Positions 41,474-51,061 of a DNA stretch of 58,669 nt are shown in pieces (within the stretch, counting starts at the first letter, position 1; each line of letters starts with the position of its first letter). The notes beneath the pieces were generated by a model. The model ran no database searches, was not told the DNA's origin, and was given only the letters and a program-made list of their open reading frames with translations. The position numbers were made by a program, and so were the translations under genes. The stretch is taken from assembly GCA_014239735.1 (NCBI GenBank), contig JAAZYI010000024.1:1-58669 (forward strand), in the 5' to 3' direction. Source of the DNA: Dehalococcoidia bacterium. Lineage in GTDB: Bacteria > Chloroflexota > Dehalococcoidia > Lucifugimonadales > Lucifugimonadaceae.

Positions 41474-42492
41474 GATTTCAAGTAAGCAATAGGAAGCTTC
41501 CAGTACTTGCTTACTGGAAGTGCACCTAATTTTTCAGACCAAGATAAGCTTTCTCTGTTTTTAATATTGCTTCCTTTGATAATTATTCTTTCATTTAATT
41601 TTCCATACAATTCAATACAAGCTTTTATTGCTATTCTGCTTTCTTTTGAAAAACTATCCACGCCTTTTTTGGATTCTTGGTAATAATGATTTGCTATAGA
41701 AGCCATTTCTTTTCTAGCAGAGTTTATTTCATCAGTATTTTCATTGATGCTTTGGTGGTAATTATTTATAGAAATGTTGTTATTTTCTAGAATTGTTTTT
41801 GGAATATAGACTCTTCCCCTTTCCAGATCTTCATTAATGTCTCTTATAAAGTTAGTTATTTGAAGAGCTATTCCTAGTTCTTTAGAGGATTTTAAAGTTT
41901 CATTGAAATTGTTTTCTTGGCTACTTCCATAAACGTAAGCAAGAAAATAACCTACAACAATAGCGCTTCCAAAAATATAGTTATCTATTAAATCGTCAAT
42001 ATCTTCAAATTTCCTAGGCTTAACATCTAGTTCCATTGCATCCAGAAAAGAATTGTAATAATCAATTGGTATAGAATATTTTTTGACAACTTCTGCGAAT
42101 CCTGCAAGCAACACAGGGACCCCAGCATTCACCGAGTTTTTAAAAGAATTTGTTTGAATTGCAATATGATAATTTTTTCTCCATTGATCTAATAAAACTT
42201 TTTTTTCATCATTTTCAATGTCAAATGAGTCTACAATTTCGTCAGGAAATCTAACAGATCCATACACAAGCTCTACCTCATCTCTCATATATTTAGGCAA
42301 AAATCTCGTAACAATAAAAAAACTTGTGCTGTGAGTTTTTAAAACTTTCCTTGAATAGTTTACTGCTATTTTGGTGCCTTCATCATCATCATTTGCCTTG
42401 GAGATTTCTTTTCTATATTTAACCTCAAAAGACCTCCATTCACTAGGAGTCCATTGACCCATAAAGTTAATATTTTTTTGATCTTTATCCAT
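41470..42492 (-). CDS. crtB: Phytoene synthase
   Basis: The 340-residue prenyltransferase condenses two geranylgeranyl diphosphates to phytoene. The first Asp-rich motif is PDEIVDSFD (about 83-91) and the second is NFIRDINEDLERGRVYIP (about 214-231), both intact. It is the first gene of the carotenoid operon, with a long AT-rich spacer to the divergent dehydrogenase. The squalene-synthase-like relatives are excluded by adjacency to crtI. No active GGPP synthase gene is in the window. Confidence 0.95.
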   Translation of the reverse strand: MDKDQKNINFMGQWTPSEWRSFEVKYRKEISKANDDDEGTKIAVNYSRKVLKTHSTSFFIVTRFLPKYMRDEVELVYGSVRFPDEIVDSFDIENDEKKVLLDQWRKNYHIAIQTNSFKNSVNAGVPVLLAGFAEVVKKYSIPIDYYNSFLDAMELDVKPRKFEDIDDLIDNYIFGSAIVVGYFLAYVYGSSQENNFNETLKSSKELGIALQITNFIRDINEDLERGRVYIPKTILENNNISINNYHQSINENTDEINSARKEMASIANHYYQESKKGVDSFSKESRIAIKACIELYGKLNERIIIKGSNIKNRESLSWSEKLGALPVSKYWKLPIAYLKS

Positions 42493-42550
42493 AATCTAAT
42501 TAAATTAATATTATTATCGCATAAAAATTAACCCTAAGTTGGAATGAAAT

Positions 42551-43570
42551 TTGGCAAACGTTACTAGAAGAGCAGTTTGGAATGGAGGTTTTGATTTTTC
42601 CATAATAAAGGAAAGTGTCCCTAAACTTAAGCATGGCCAAGCTTTAGTTAAAGTGCTCTGTTCTGGTATTTGTGGTTCTGACACTCATCAAATTCAAGGA
42701 TTGTTTCCTGGGAAGCCTCCACCTAGAGTCCTGGGGCATGAATTTTCTGGTGAAGTAATCAAAGTAGCAGATTCTTCTAATGACTATTTGTTAGGAAAAT
42801 TAGTTGCCTGCGAGCCATTTATCTCTCCTTGCGAGGGAGAATGTAGTTTTTGTAATAACAACCCTGGAATTACTTGCCCTGATAGGAGTCACTTCGGCGG
42901 CTTTTCTCAATATCTAGTTTTGCCTATCAATGCAATACATGAGCTACCTAAAGGCATGAATGACTTAGTTGGGTCTTTAACTGAACCTGCTTCATGTTGT
43001 ATTTCAGGATTGAAATTAGCTAAATTTGAATCAGGCATGAATATAGTAATAACTGGCATAGGAATAATTGGCCTTTTAACTGGAGTATTTGCTAAGCAAC
43101 TTGGTGCTAATTGTGTAATTATGTCTGACTTTAAAGAAGACAGGAGGAATTTAGCTGAAAAGATGGGGATAGACATTATAGTAGATCCAGCATCAGAAGA
43201 TTTGAGACAAGTAGTTAAGAGCAGTATTGGTGAGTTTGGGTGTGATATTGCCATTGAGGCGGTAGGAAGCCTAAATTTATTAGAGGAGTTGTTTCCCATT
43301 GTAAAGCCAAGAGGAACTATCCAGCTTGCAGGCGTCAACCTTAAAAATAAAGCTTTTCCATTCGATTCCTTTGATTTTCATTTTAAAGAAATAACGCTTA
43401 CTGGAGCATTTGGAAAAGGGGATTATTTTTCTGAAGCTATAAGATGCCTTTCAGAATTAGATTTCAGTGAATTTAAAGGGAAATTTTACCCTTTGGATAA
43501 TATAGTTGCAGGATTTAAGAATTCTATAGATGCTAATAATATTAAAACTTTTATAAAACCTCATGCATAG
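42551..43570 (+). CDS. Zinc-containing alcohol/polyol dehydrogenase
   Basis: The 339-residue MDR protein has the catalytic zinc region CSGICGSDTHQIQ (about 36-48) and VLGHEFSGEV (about 61-70). The structural zinc Cys cluster is CEGECSFCNNNPGITC, and NIVITGIGIIGLLTGVFA is the NAD-binding motif. The likely start is TTG at 42551; a ribosome site is weak. It begins the four-gene cluster of dehydrogenases and a sugar epimerase. The substrate is probably a polyol or threonine-like alcohol, but this is inferred. Confidence 0.9.
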   Translation: MANVTRRAVWNGGFDFSIIKESVPKLKHGQALVKVLCSGICGSDTHQIQGLFPGKPPPRVLGHEFSGEVIKVADSSNDYLLGKLVACEPFISPCEGECSFCNNNPGITCPDRSHFGGFSQYLVLPINAIHELPKGMNDLVGSLTEPASCCISGLKLAKFESGMNIVITGIGIIGLLTGVFAKQLGANCVIMSDFKEDRRNLAEKMGIDIIVDPASEDLRQVVKSSIGEFGCDIAIEAVGSLNLLEELFPIVKPRGTIQLAGVNLKNKAFPFDSFDFHFKEITLTGAFGKGDYFSEAIRCLSELDFSEFKGKFYPLDNIVAGFKNSIDANNIKTFIKPHA

Positions 43571-43596
43571 ATTAAATTAATAGAAGGGAGCAAATC

Positions 43597-44709
43597 ATGC
43601 TAGAAAGATTTCATGTGCCTACAGATAAGGCAATTTTTATTAAGCCAAAAGAAATTTCTAAGGTTATTTATCAAATATTTATAAAATTAGGTATGAGTCC
43701 TGATCATGCCAATAACGTTAGTGATGTACTTACATATGCAGATAAAAGAGGAATTGACAGCCACGGAGCAAGCAATATGCTCAGAATGTATGTTGATGGG
43801 TTCAACAAAAGTAAGAATAAAATTTCTACAGGAAGCATGAACATTAACCCTCAATGGAAGATTGTTAAAGATTATGGTGCTGTAGCTAAAATTGATGGAG
43901 ATGGAGGATTGGGTTGTGCAATTGCTCCTTATGGAATGCAGGAAGCAATAAAAAGAGCAAAAGAATTCGGAATAGGGTCAGTTACCGTTATGAATTCAGG
44001 TCATTTTGGAGCTGCTGCGTATTATGCAAATATGGCAGTAGAGGAAAATATGCTAGGTCTAGCAACCACTGGAGGCGGAGTAGGAGTTGTGCCTACATTC
44101 AGTAGTGAAAAACTGGTAGGCCTCAATCCATTAGCGGTTGGGGCGCCTACAAAAAAGAACCCACCTTTTATCTTCGATGCATCGATGAGTTCAGTTGCAG
44201 GAAATAAAATTGAGCTTGCAAAAAGACTTGGCGTAGATGTTATGCCAGGATGGGTGTCTGATAAAGATGGTGTGCCACTAATGCAGGAAACAAAGATTCC
44301 GGAATATGAAAATCCTAGAGATAAACCTATGATTTTGCCTCTTGGGGGAACAAGAGAAATAGGTTCTCATAAAGGATATGGACTTTCTTTAATTTTAGAA
44401 ATTTTATGTGGAGGGCTTGCGAATAATGGACTTGGACCTTTTAGGAGAAAGCAAACTTCACATCATTTTACGGTTTATAACATTGATGCTTTTGGGACTC
44501 TAGATGAATTTATGGAAGACGTTGATCAATATTTAGATAAACTTAAAAATAGCAAGCCCGCTCCAGGTTTTGATAGAGTAATGTATGCAGGCCTACCGGA
44601 GCACGAAGAAGAAAAAGAGAGAAATCATAATGGAATTCCTTATCATCCTGAAGTTATAGATTGGTTTAGGTCTATAACTAGCGAACTTCAGATTGATTTT
44701 GAATACTAG
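43597..44709 (+). CDS. Ldh2-type NAD(P)-dependent 2-hydroxyacid dehydrogenase
   Basis: The 370-residue protein has the malate/L-lactate dehydrogenase (LDH2/Ldh family) pattern: DKRGIDSHGASNML (about 49-62) with the conserved His, and SGHFGAAAYYAN (about 133-144). The family reduces or oxidises 2-hydroxy acids and related sugar acids. AAGGGAG precedes ATG 43597. It sits between a polyol dehydrogenase and a DUF4432 gene, so an aldonate or ureidoglycolate-like substrate is possible. Confidence 0.9.
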   Translation: MLERFHVPTDKAIFIKPKEISKVIYQIFIKLGMSPDHANNVSDVLTYADKRGIDSHGASNMLRMYVDGFNKSKNKISTGSMNINPQWKIVKDYGAVAKIDGDGGLGCAIAPYGMQEAIKRAKEFGIGSVTVMNSGHFGAAAYYANMAVEENMLGLATTGGGVGVVPTFSSEKLVGLNPLAVGAPTKKNPPFIFDASMSSVAGNKIELAKRLGVDVMPGWVSDKDGVPLMQETKIPEYENPRDKPMILPLGGTREIGSHKGYGLSLILEILCGGLANNGLGPFRRKQTSHHFTVYNIDAFGTLDEFMEDVDQYLDKLKNSKPAPGFDRVMYAGLPEHEEEKERNHNGIPYHPEVIDWFRSITSELQIDFEY

Positions 44710-44720
44710 AGAGTAAAAAT

Positions 44721-45815
44721 ATGCATTATCAAACAGAAAGAAATTATAGTTGCAGAGTATCAGATGATTGGGAGTACAGAGGAAATAAGGTAGCAATAAT
44801 TGAAAATGAACTTATAAGAGTAATGGTCCTAGTTGATAAAGGTGCTGACATTTACTCTTTTGTTCATAAACCAAGTGATACGGATTATATGTGGAGAAGT
44901 GTGTGGGGAGTAAGAGATACTAGAAAATTTTTAGCTAGTACGGGGGACTCTTCTTGGGGAGATACATATGAGGGTGGGTGGCAAACTTGTGCGCCAACTG
45001 CCGGAAATCATACAGAAGAATACAGGGGAGCTCCAATTGGTCAGCATTCAGAAATGAGCACCATGCCATGGGACTGTCAAATTGTTGAGGACACTCCTGA
45101 AAAATGCTCAATAAAGTTTTGGGTAAGGACATACAGAACTCCATTTTTTATGGAAAAAACCCTTAGTGTTAGATCAAACAGTCCTTATCTAGATATAGAT
45201 TATAAACTTACCAACGAATCTTCTGAGACAGAAGAATGTGTGTGGCTTGAGCATATAGTTTTTGGAGACCCTTTTTTAGACCAAAACTGCAGGATTGATA
45301 TGCCAGATCCCAAAATTTTTAATTGGTCAGAAGACACTCAGGGAGCAAGGTTAAAAAAACATGAAAGAGGGGAGTGGCCTTACACTGTTGCAAAAAATGG
45401 AGAAAAAGAAGACATGAGAACTATCCCTTCTAGAGACTCAAAGCTTGAGGATCTGGCAATGTTTCATGATTTTAAAGAAGGTTGGTATGCATTGACAAAT
45501 ACTACAAAAGAAGTGGGTATAGGTATGCTTTTTGATAAAGATATTTTTAATTATGTGTGGAATTGGCAGGTTTTTGGAGGAGGCTCAGGTTATCCTTGGT
45601 ATGGCAGGCATTACAACCTAGGATTAGAATTATGTACCAGCTTGCCAGATGGCTCTGGATTTCCTGATTCTAGCGAAAGAAAAACATCTATTAAGATAAA
45701 AAGTGGCGACTCAATTCAAGCAAATATTAAAGCAATTACATATCATAGTGCTAAAGGAATAGAAAAAATTAATCCAGACGGAAGTGTGATTGAAATCAAA
45801 AAGGAAAGCAAATGA
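44721..45815 (+). CDS. DUF4432 / aldose 1-epimerase-like protein
   Basis: The 364-residue protein has the galactose-mutarotase-like beta-sandwich pattern of DUF4432: VAIIENELIRVMVLVDKGADI (about 24-44, aldose-epimerase-like), EGGWQTCAPTAG and ECVWLEHIVFG, with a conserved His-rich segment. Mutarotation of a sugar substrate is probable. It is followed by an overlapping ADH gene (ATGA), so the two are translationally coupled. Confidence 0.85.
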   Translation: MHYQTERNYSCRVSDDWEYRGNKVAIIENELIRVMVLVDKGADIYSFVHKPSDTDYMWRSVWGVRDTRKFLASTGDSSWGDTYEGGWQTCAPTAGNHTEEYRGAPIGQHSEMSTMPWDCQIVEDTPEKCSIKFWVRTYRTPFFMEKTLSVRSNSPYLDIDYKLTNESSETEECVWLEHIVFGDPFLDQNCRIDMPDPKIFNWSEDTQGARLKKHERGEWPYTVAKNGEKEDMRTIPSRDSKLEDLAMFHDFKEGWYALTNTTKEVGIGMLFDKDIFNYVWNWQVFGGGSGYPWYGRHYNLGLELCTSLPDGSGFPDSSERKTSIKIKSGDSIQANIKAITYHSAKGIEKINPDGSVIEIKKESK

Positions 45816-46846
45816 GAGCTTTAGTCTATTATGGGAATAAAGATGTAAGACTTGAAAATGACTGGAGAGATCCTAAATTATTAAATGACGAAGATGCGAT
45901 CATAAAAGTTAATTTTACAAGTATCTGTGCTACAGATATTGAAGAATGGCAGTTTGGACCAAATTATATCAATCCTGAAGACACTCCAGTTGTTCATGGC
46001 CATGAAATTACAGGCAAAGTAATAGAAGTTGGAAAAAATTCCAGTTCTATAAAAATTGGAGACAAAGTGGCAGTAAATAATGTCATTCACTGTAATAGTT
46101 GTTTTTGGTGCCTTAAAGGACAAGGCGGAGCATGCATATCTATGAAAGTAGCTGGATTTCATGAAGATGGAGGTTTGTCTGAATTTATGAGATGGCCTTC
46201 AGATCACTTAATTAGAGTTTCTAATTCAATTCCTGATGAACATGGAGCTCTTATTGAGCCTACATCAGTAGCATGTCATGCAGTAAGAAAATCAGGAGTA
46301 AGGCCTGGGGACAATGTTGCAGTAGTAGGGTGCGGAACAGTAGGCCTACTTACAATCCAAGTTCTAAAAGCGTCAGGTGCTAACGTTTCGGCAGTTGATA
46401 TAAGACCAGAAAGCTTACAGCTTGCAAAAGATTTTGGAGCAGATTATTTATTTAATTCAACGGATGAAGGTATTATTGAAAACATGATGGAAGCCTCAGG
46501 AGGAATAGGTCACGATATTGTTTTTGAGACAGCAGGGTCTGCAGAAGCCCCTAAAATTTCCATAGACTATACTCGAAGAGGCGGGAAAACTATTTTGGTA
46601 GGAATTTATTCTACTCAGCCTAAAATGGATTTTAATCAAATAGTGTTTTTTGAAAGAGAAGTTATTGGCTCAGTTGGGTCCGCTCCTGGAGATATGGAGG
46701 CAGGTGTTCAGTTGCTAAATCAAGGAAAAATTAACCCTGCACCATTGATATCTAAGGTAATTTCCTTAGATAATGTAATAGAGGAAGGTTACCAAAAAAT
46801 GGCTAATGACTCTAAGGGAATATTTAGAATTTTGGTAAAACCTTAA
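45812..46846 (+). CDS. Zinc-containing alcohol dehydrogenase (polyol/threonine-type)
   Basis: The 344-residue MDR protein has SICATDIEEWQ and VVHGHEITGKVIE (catalytic zinc), structural zinc Cys residues in HCNSCFWCLKGQGGAC, and VAVVGCGTVGLLTIQVL (cofactor motif, about 169-185). It is the second enzyme of this class in the cluster. It is coupled to the DUF4432 gene and followed 9 bp later by hisZ, so the cluster may read into his. The substrate is inferred to be a sugar or polyol. Confidence 0.9.
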   Translation: MRALVYYGNKDVRLENDWRDPKLLNDEDAIIKVNFTSICATDIEEWQFGPNYINPEDTPVVHGHEITGKVIEVGKNSSSIKIGDKVAVNNVIHCNSCFWCLKGQGGACISMKVAGFHEDGGLSEFMRWPSDHLIRVSNSIPDEHGALIEPTSVACHAVRKSGVRPGDNVAVVGCGTVGLLTIQVLKASGANVSAVDIRPESLQLAKDFGADYLFNSTDEGIIENMMEASGGIGHDIVFETAGSAEAPKISIDYTRRGGKTILVGIYSTQPKMDFNQIVFFEREVIGSVGSAPGDMEAGVQLLNQGKINPAPLISKVISLDNVIEEGYQKMANDSKGIFRILVKP

Positions 46847-46855
46847 TATATACAT

Positions 46856-48001
46856 GTGAATAATTCAGATAACAAAGTTTTAAGACTTAATAATTTTGAG
46901 GATTTTGGTCCTTCAAGATTAAGATTACTAAAGCATATTGAGAACAATTGCTTGGAATACTTAATAAATTCGGGGTACTCTAATGTTGACCCTCCCATAC
47001 TTGAATCTGCAGACTTATTTCTTAAAAAATCATTAGGAAGCACATCATCATCTACCTATACTTTTACGGATTTAGAAAATCAACTAGTTAGTATGAGACC
47101 TGACTTTACAGCTTCTGTTATTAGGTTAATTTTTGATAACCTCAAAAAAAAGAACTTCATGAGCAAGGTATGTTATTCAGGGCCAGTTTTTAGATACGAA
47201 CCTGTAACCTCTAAATCAATGCAGATATATCAAGTTGGTGCAGAATTTCTTGGACAAAAAGGTAATAAGTCCGATTTAGAATTACTATCTAATTCAATAA
47301 AATGTTTAGATTTATCGGGAGTAAAAAATTATAAAATTGACTTGGGTAATGTAGGGATAGTAAGAGAGCTCATTCTTAAAAAAGGCTTTGGAAATTCTAT
47401 TGCAGAATTAGTTTTGAATAACTTAGGAAATTTTAATGATAAGGATTGGGAGAAAAATTTAATATTTAAAGCCAAGCAACTGAACTTGATTAGGCTTAAT
47501 AATAAGGAAAATAGCTCCTTGTCATATGAAGATATATTGAAGGATTATGAAGATAGATTAAGTTTAAATCTAGGAATGAGAACTCAAAAAGATATTATTA
47601 ATCGTTTTGCTGGAAAAGTTGCTAGCCAGATAACAATGGAAGAAATTAAAGAGTGCATTGATTTAGTTAAGAATATAATGAATATGACTATAGAAGAATT
47701 TTTAGATAATAAAAATAGTATTAAGCTTGATAGTAAAAGTTGCCAAGAATTTAGAATTTTACTTAAAAATGTACAAAATATTTTAGATGAAAAAAGATCA
47801 TTGTCATTGAATTTTACTCTGACTAGGAATCTTGCTTATTACAATGGAATCGTTTTTGATGTTAAATCAGAGGAAGGCATTATTTTGGGCGGGGGTGGAA
47901 GATATGATGATCTCCCTTCAAGATTAGGCTACGATTTTGATCAAGGTTGTCTTGGATTTGCTATAAATCTGACAAAAACTACTCAGGTCATAGGTTATTA
48001 A
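46856..48001 (+). CDS. hisZ: ATP phosphoribosyltransferase regulatory subunit
   Basis: The 381-residue protein is a histidyl-tRNA-synthetase-like paralogue. The motif-2-like segment is VSMRPDFTASVIRLI (about 75-89), then CYSGPVFRYEP (about 104-114), and the C-terminal IILGGGGRYDDL is kept. It lacks a C-terminal anticodon-binding domain and lies directly before short hisG, the combination that defines HisZ. The start is probably GTG at 46856. hisG begins at the shared TAATG. Confidence 0.9.
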   Translation: MNNSDNKVLRLNNFEDFGPSRLRLLKHIENNCLEYLINSGYSNVDPPILESADLFLKKSLGSTSSSTYTFTDLENQLVSMRPDFTASVIRLIFDNLKKKNFMSKVCYSGPVFRYEPVTSKSMQIYQVGAEFLGQKGNKSDLELLSNSIKCLDLSGVKNYKIDLGNVGIVRELILKKGFGNSIAELVLNNLGNFNDKDWEKNLIFKAKQLNLIRLNNKENSSLSYEDILKDYEDRLSLNLGMRTQKDIINRFAGKVASQITMEEIKECIDLVKNIMNMTIEEFLDNKNSIKLDSKSCQEFRILLKNVQNILDEKRSLSLNFTLTRNLAYYNGIVFDVKSEEGIILGGGGRYDDLPSRLGYDFDQGCLGFAINLTKTTQVIGY

Positions 48002-48699
48002 TGAACAAGAAGCTAAGTGAAAAATTAAGGATTCTGATGCCTTCATCCGGCTCTTTAGCTGAAGGAGCAATTAGCTTTATGTCAAAAAAAGGAATAATAA
48101 TTGAAAAAGAGAGTGACAGAAAGTTAGTTGGAAAAATAAAAGACTTCCCAGATATAGAAATTTTTTTTCAAAGGTCAGGAGATATACCTCTGAGCGTGGA
48201 TAGAGGAATGGGGCATTTTGGAATAACAGGATTAGATAGATACTTAGAGAATTGTGAGGGCTCTCAAAATTCATACGTAGTTAAAGATAATTTAAAATTT
48301 GGTGACTCGAAACTTGTGGTAGCGGTTCCAGATGGATGGATAGATGTCACATCAATTTCTGATCTAGTAGAAGTGTGTTATGAGTTTAAGCAAAATAATA
48401 ATAATCTTAGGCTAGCTACTAAATATCCAAATCTTGCTAGGAGAAAATTAGAAGAATTCGGGGTAACGAATGTTGTCTTAGTTACAGCTTCTGGTGGCTT
48501 AGAAGCTGCGCCGATGATAGGCTATGCTGACATAATTGCTGATATTACTGTTACTGGAACAACTATGAAAGAGAATAATTTAAGACCACTTTTAGATGGA
48601 GTTTTATTTGATTCTCAAGCAGCATTTATTTCTTCTAATTTTATTCCGAGTAAGTTTAAGAAATCATCTTACGAAATAATAAAAAAAATAAATTTATAA
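48001..48699 (+). CDS. hisG: ATP phosphoribosyltransferase, short-form catalytic subunit
   Basis: The 232-residue enzyme catalyses the first step of histidine synthesis. It has LRILMPSSGSLAEGAI (about 8-23), RGMGHFGITGLDRYLE, and the PRPP-binding ADIIADITVTGTTMKEN (about 179-195). It lacks the C-terminal regulatory domain of long HisG and so needs HisZ. The start is ATG 48001, sharing the base of the hisZ stop. The earlier start at 47947 lies inside hisZ and is rejected. Confidence 0.95.
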   Translation: MNKKLSEKLRILMPSSGSLAEGAISFMSKKGIIIEKESDRKLVGKIKDFPDIEIFFQRSGDIPLSVDRGMGHFGITGLDRYLENCEGSQNSYVVKDNLKFGDSKLVVAVPDGWIDVTSISDLVEVCYEFKQNNNNLRLATKYPNLARRKLEEFGVTNVVLVTASGGLEAAPMIGYADIIADITVTGTTMKENNLRPLLDGVLFDSQAAFISSNFIPSKFKKSSYEIIKKINL

Positions 48700-48706
48700 G
48701 GCATTT

Positions 48707-49984
48707 TTGAAAAAGATATTCGGAAAAATTGAATCAGTAAAATATATAGAAAATGATCTAAGGTCTTCTAATAAATCTGAAGATTTAGAAGTTCACTGCA
48801 ATAAAATAATTAATGAGGTTAAAAAAAATAAAGATCAAGCACTAAGTCTTTTTAATCAAGAATTCGATAATTCTCAGAGAGAGTTCGAGTTGACGAATGA
48901 CGAAATTGAAGAGGCATTCAGCGAAGTAAGCAGCAGCTTCTTAGAATCAGTAAAAAAAAGTATATCTCGATCGGAAGATTTTCACTTAAACTCTAAGCCT
49001 CGATCTTGGATGAATGATTCTGGGTCTTTGGGAGAAACTATAATACCTTTCGATAGAGTTTTATGTTATGTGCCTGGAGGAACTGCCCCTTTAGTTTCAA
49101 CTGCCATAATGACAGTAGTTCCAGCTAAGATTGCTGGAGTTAAAGAAATATGTGTTACTACCCCAACTCCTAATAATGAGGTTAGTTCTGAATTAATTGT
49201 TGCTGCAAAATTGGCTGGTGCGAATAGAATATTTTGTTTAGGAGGAGTTCATGCTTTAACGGCATTTTCAGTAGGAACTGATAAAATCCCAAAGGTAGAT
49301 TTTATTTGTGGACCTGGAAATAAATATGTCACTCAAGCAAAAAAAATATTATATGGAAGTGTAGGGATTGATGGACTTTATGGGCCAACCGAAACTCTCA
49401 TAATAGCGGATAGTAAATCTGACCCAAACTTAGTTGCTTCCGATCTTATAGCTCAAGCTGAGCATGATGTAGAGGCTACTCCGATTCTTATTACCGATAA
49501 AGAGATTTTTGCTGATCAAGTTGAAGATCAAATTAAAAAGCAATCAAAAATCTTAGAGAGAAGCAATATAATTAATGAAAGTTTTTCAAGAAAAGGTGTT
49601 GTTTTCATAATTGAAGATGTTGACGAAACATTACAAGTATGCAATCTTATCTCTGCCGAACATGTGAGTGTAATTTCAAGAGAAATTAAGAGTAGATATA
49701 GCGAAATTAAAAATGCAGGGGGATTATTTTTAGGAGATGAATCAGCTGAAGTTTTTGGTGACTATATTGCTGGCCCAAGTCATGTAATGCCTACAGGTGG
49801 CTCAGCAAGATTTAGTTCTGCCTTAAATGTCAGGCAATTTTTAAAATACCAACCCTTGATTAACTTAAGCACTGATGAAGTAATTAATCTAGTTGATGAT
49901 GTAGTTGAATTGGCTCAAATAGAAAGACTTCAAGGTCATGCAGAATCAGCAAAAAATAGGAGAAAGAAAGCAATAGGAGAATGA
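48707..49984 (+). CDS. hisD: Histidinol dehydrogenase
   Basis: The 425-residue enzyme catalyses the last two steps of histidine synthesis. Recognisable segments are VLCYVPGGTAPLVSTAIMT (about 118-136), the DFICGPGNKYVTQAK motif (about 202-216), the LIAQAEHDVEA zinc-site region and GPSHVMPTGGSARF. The start appears to be TTG 48707, about 7 bp after the hisG stop with AAGG upstream. It overlaps hisC by 4 bp. Confidence 0.97.
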   Translation: MKKIFGKIESVKYIENDLRSSNKSEDLEVHCNKIINEVKKNKDQALSLFNQEFDNSQREFELTNDEIEEAFSEVSSSFLESVKKSISRSEDFHLNSKPRSWMNDSGSLGETIIPFDRVLCYVPGGTAPLVSTAIMTVVPAKIAGVKEICVTTPTPNNEVSSELIVAAKLAGANRIFCLGGVHALTAFSVGTDKIPKVDFICGPGNKYVTQAKKILYGSVGIDGLYGPTETLIIADSKSDPNLVASDLIAQAEHDVEATPILITDKEIFADQVEDQIKKQSKILERSNIINESFSRKGVVFIIEDVDETLQVCNLISAEHVSVISREIKSRYSEIKNAGGLFLGDESAEVFGDYIAGPSHVMPTGGSARFSSALNVRQFLKYQPLINLSTDEVINLVDDVVELAQIERLQGHAESAKNRRKKAIGE

Positions 49985-51060
49985 TAAATAAATTTATTAA
50001 TCAGCATATTTTAGATCTTAAAAAATATGATCCGGTTGATTCTGATAAAAAATTGGCAGAGGAATTCGGACTGAAAGAGAAGGACATAATTAGACTAAAT
50101 GCAAATGAAAACCCTTATGGACCTTGGGCTGGAATAAAGGATTCATTTAGCAAAATAAAGTTTAATGTATACCCAGATTCAAATCAGGACTTATTAAGGG
50201 AGAGCTTGTCAAAATATACAGGTTTAGATAAGAACCAAATAGTGGCTGGTTCTGGGGCTGACGAGATGATCGAGTGTATTTTTAAAATTTTTTGCAATAA
50301 AAATGATGCTTTAATTGATGTTCAGCCTACATTTGGTATGTATTCTTTTTTAGCAGATTCTATAGGTATGAAAGTAGTGCCTTTTGAAAGAGACTTAGAC
50401 TGGACAATAAATATAAATAAACTTAAAGAAGAAATTGATATTAATTCTGCTAAAGTAATTTTTCTTGCCTCTCCTAACAATCCAACTGGCAATTCACTTT
50501 CCAATGAAGATTTAGAAGAGATCTTGAAGATGGATATTTTAGTAGTAGTTGATGAAACCTATTTTGAATTTTATGGTTCGACTGCAGCTGAAATGATAAA
50601 AGATTATGAAAACCTAATAATTTTAAGATCTTTTAGTAAATGGGCTGGAATTGCAGGCTTAAGAATAGGCTATATGCTAGCAAATAGTGAGGTTATAGAT
50701 AATGTTTTTAAGGTAAAGCAACCATACAATATTAATGTTGTTGCTGAAAAAGCAGCAATATTAACCCTTGAAAATAGAATAGGCATGCAGCCAAATATAG
50801 AAAAGATACTTTCTGGAAAAAAAGAATTCATTGAATTCGTTAATAATCTAGACAATGTTTATGCATTTTCTTCAGATGCAAACTTTATTTTGTGTAAATT
50901 CCCAAAAAATGGAGGCAAATTTATATTTAATAAACTAGCAAGAGAAGGTATCTTTGTAAGAAGCTTTTCTAATGAAAACCTTAAAGATTGTTTAAGGTTT
51001 ACTATAGGGACAGCTGGTCAGATGAAAAAAGTAAAAGAAGTTTTAAAAGCAACATATTGA
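49981..51060 (+). CDS. hisC: Histidinol-phosphate aminotransferase
   Basis: The 359-residue type I aminotransferase has LNANENPYGPW (about 39-49) near the N-terminus, LASPNNPTGN (about 160-169), VDETYFEF, and the PLP Lys in SFSKWAGIAGLRIGY (about 217-231). All catalytic elements are intact. The ATGA overlap to hisD and a 1-bp gap to hisB make the operon certain. Confidence 0.96.
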   Translation: MINKFINQHILDLKKYDPVDSDKKLAEEFGLKEKDIIRLNANENPYGPWAGIKDSFSKIKFNVYPDSNQDLLRESLSKYTGLDKNQIVAGSGADEMIECIFKIFCNKNDALIDVQPTFGMYSFLADSIGMKVVPFERDLDWTININKLKEEIDINSAKVIFLASPNNPTGNSLSNEDLEEILKMDILVVVDETYFEFYGSTAAEMIKDYENLIILRSFSKWAGIAGLRIGYMLANSEVIDNVFKVKQPYNINVVAEKAAILTLENRIGMQPNIEKILSGKKEFIEFVNNLDNVYAFSSDANFILCKFPKNGGKFIFNKLAREGIFVRSFSNENLKDCLRFTIGTAGQMKKVKEVLKATY

Positions 51061-51061
51061 T

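Noticed and set aside
47947..48000. Earlier start for hisG
   Set aside because: It lies inside hisZ; the TAATG overlap at 47999-48003 gives the usual coupled start.
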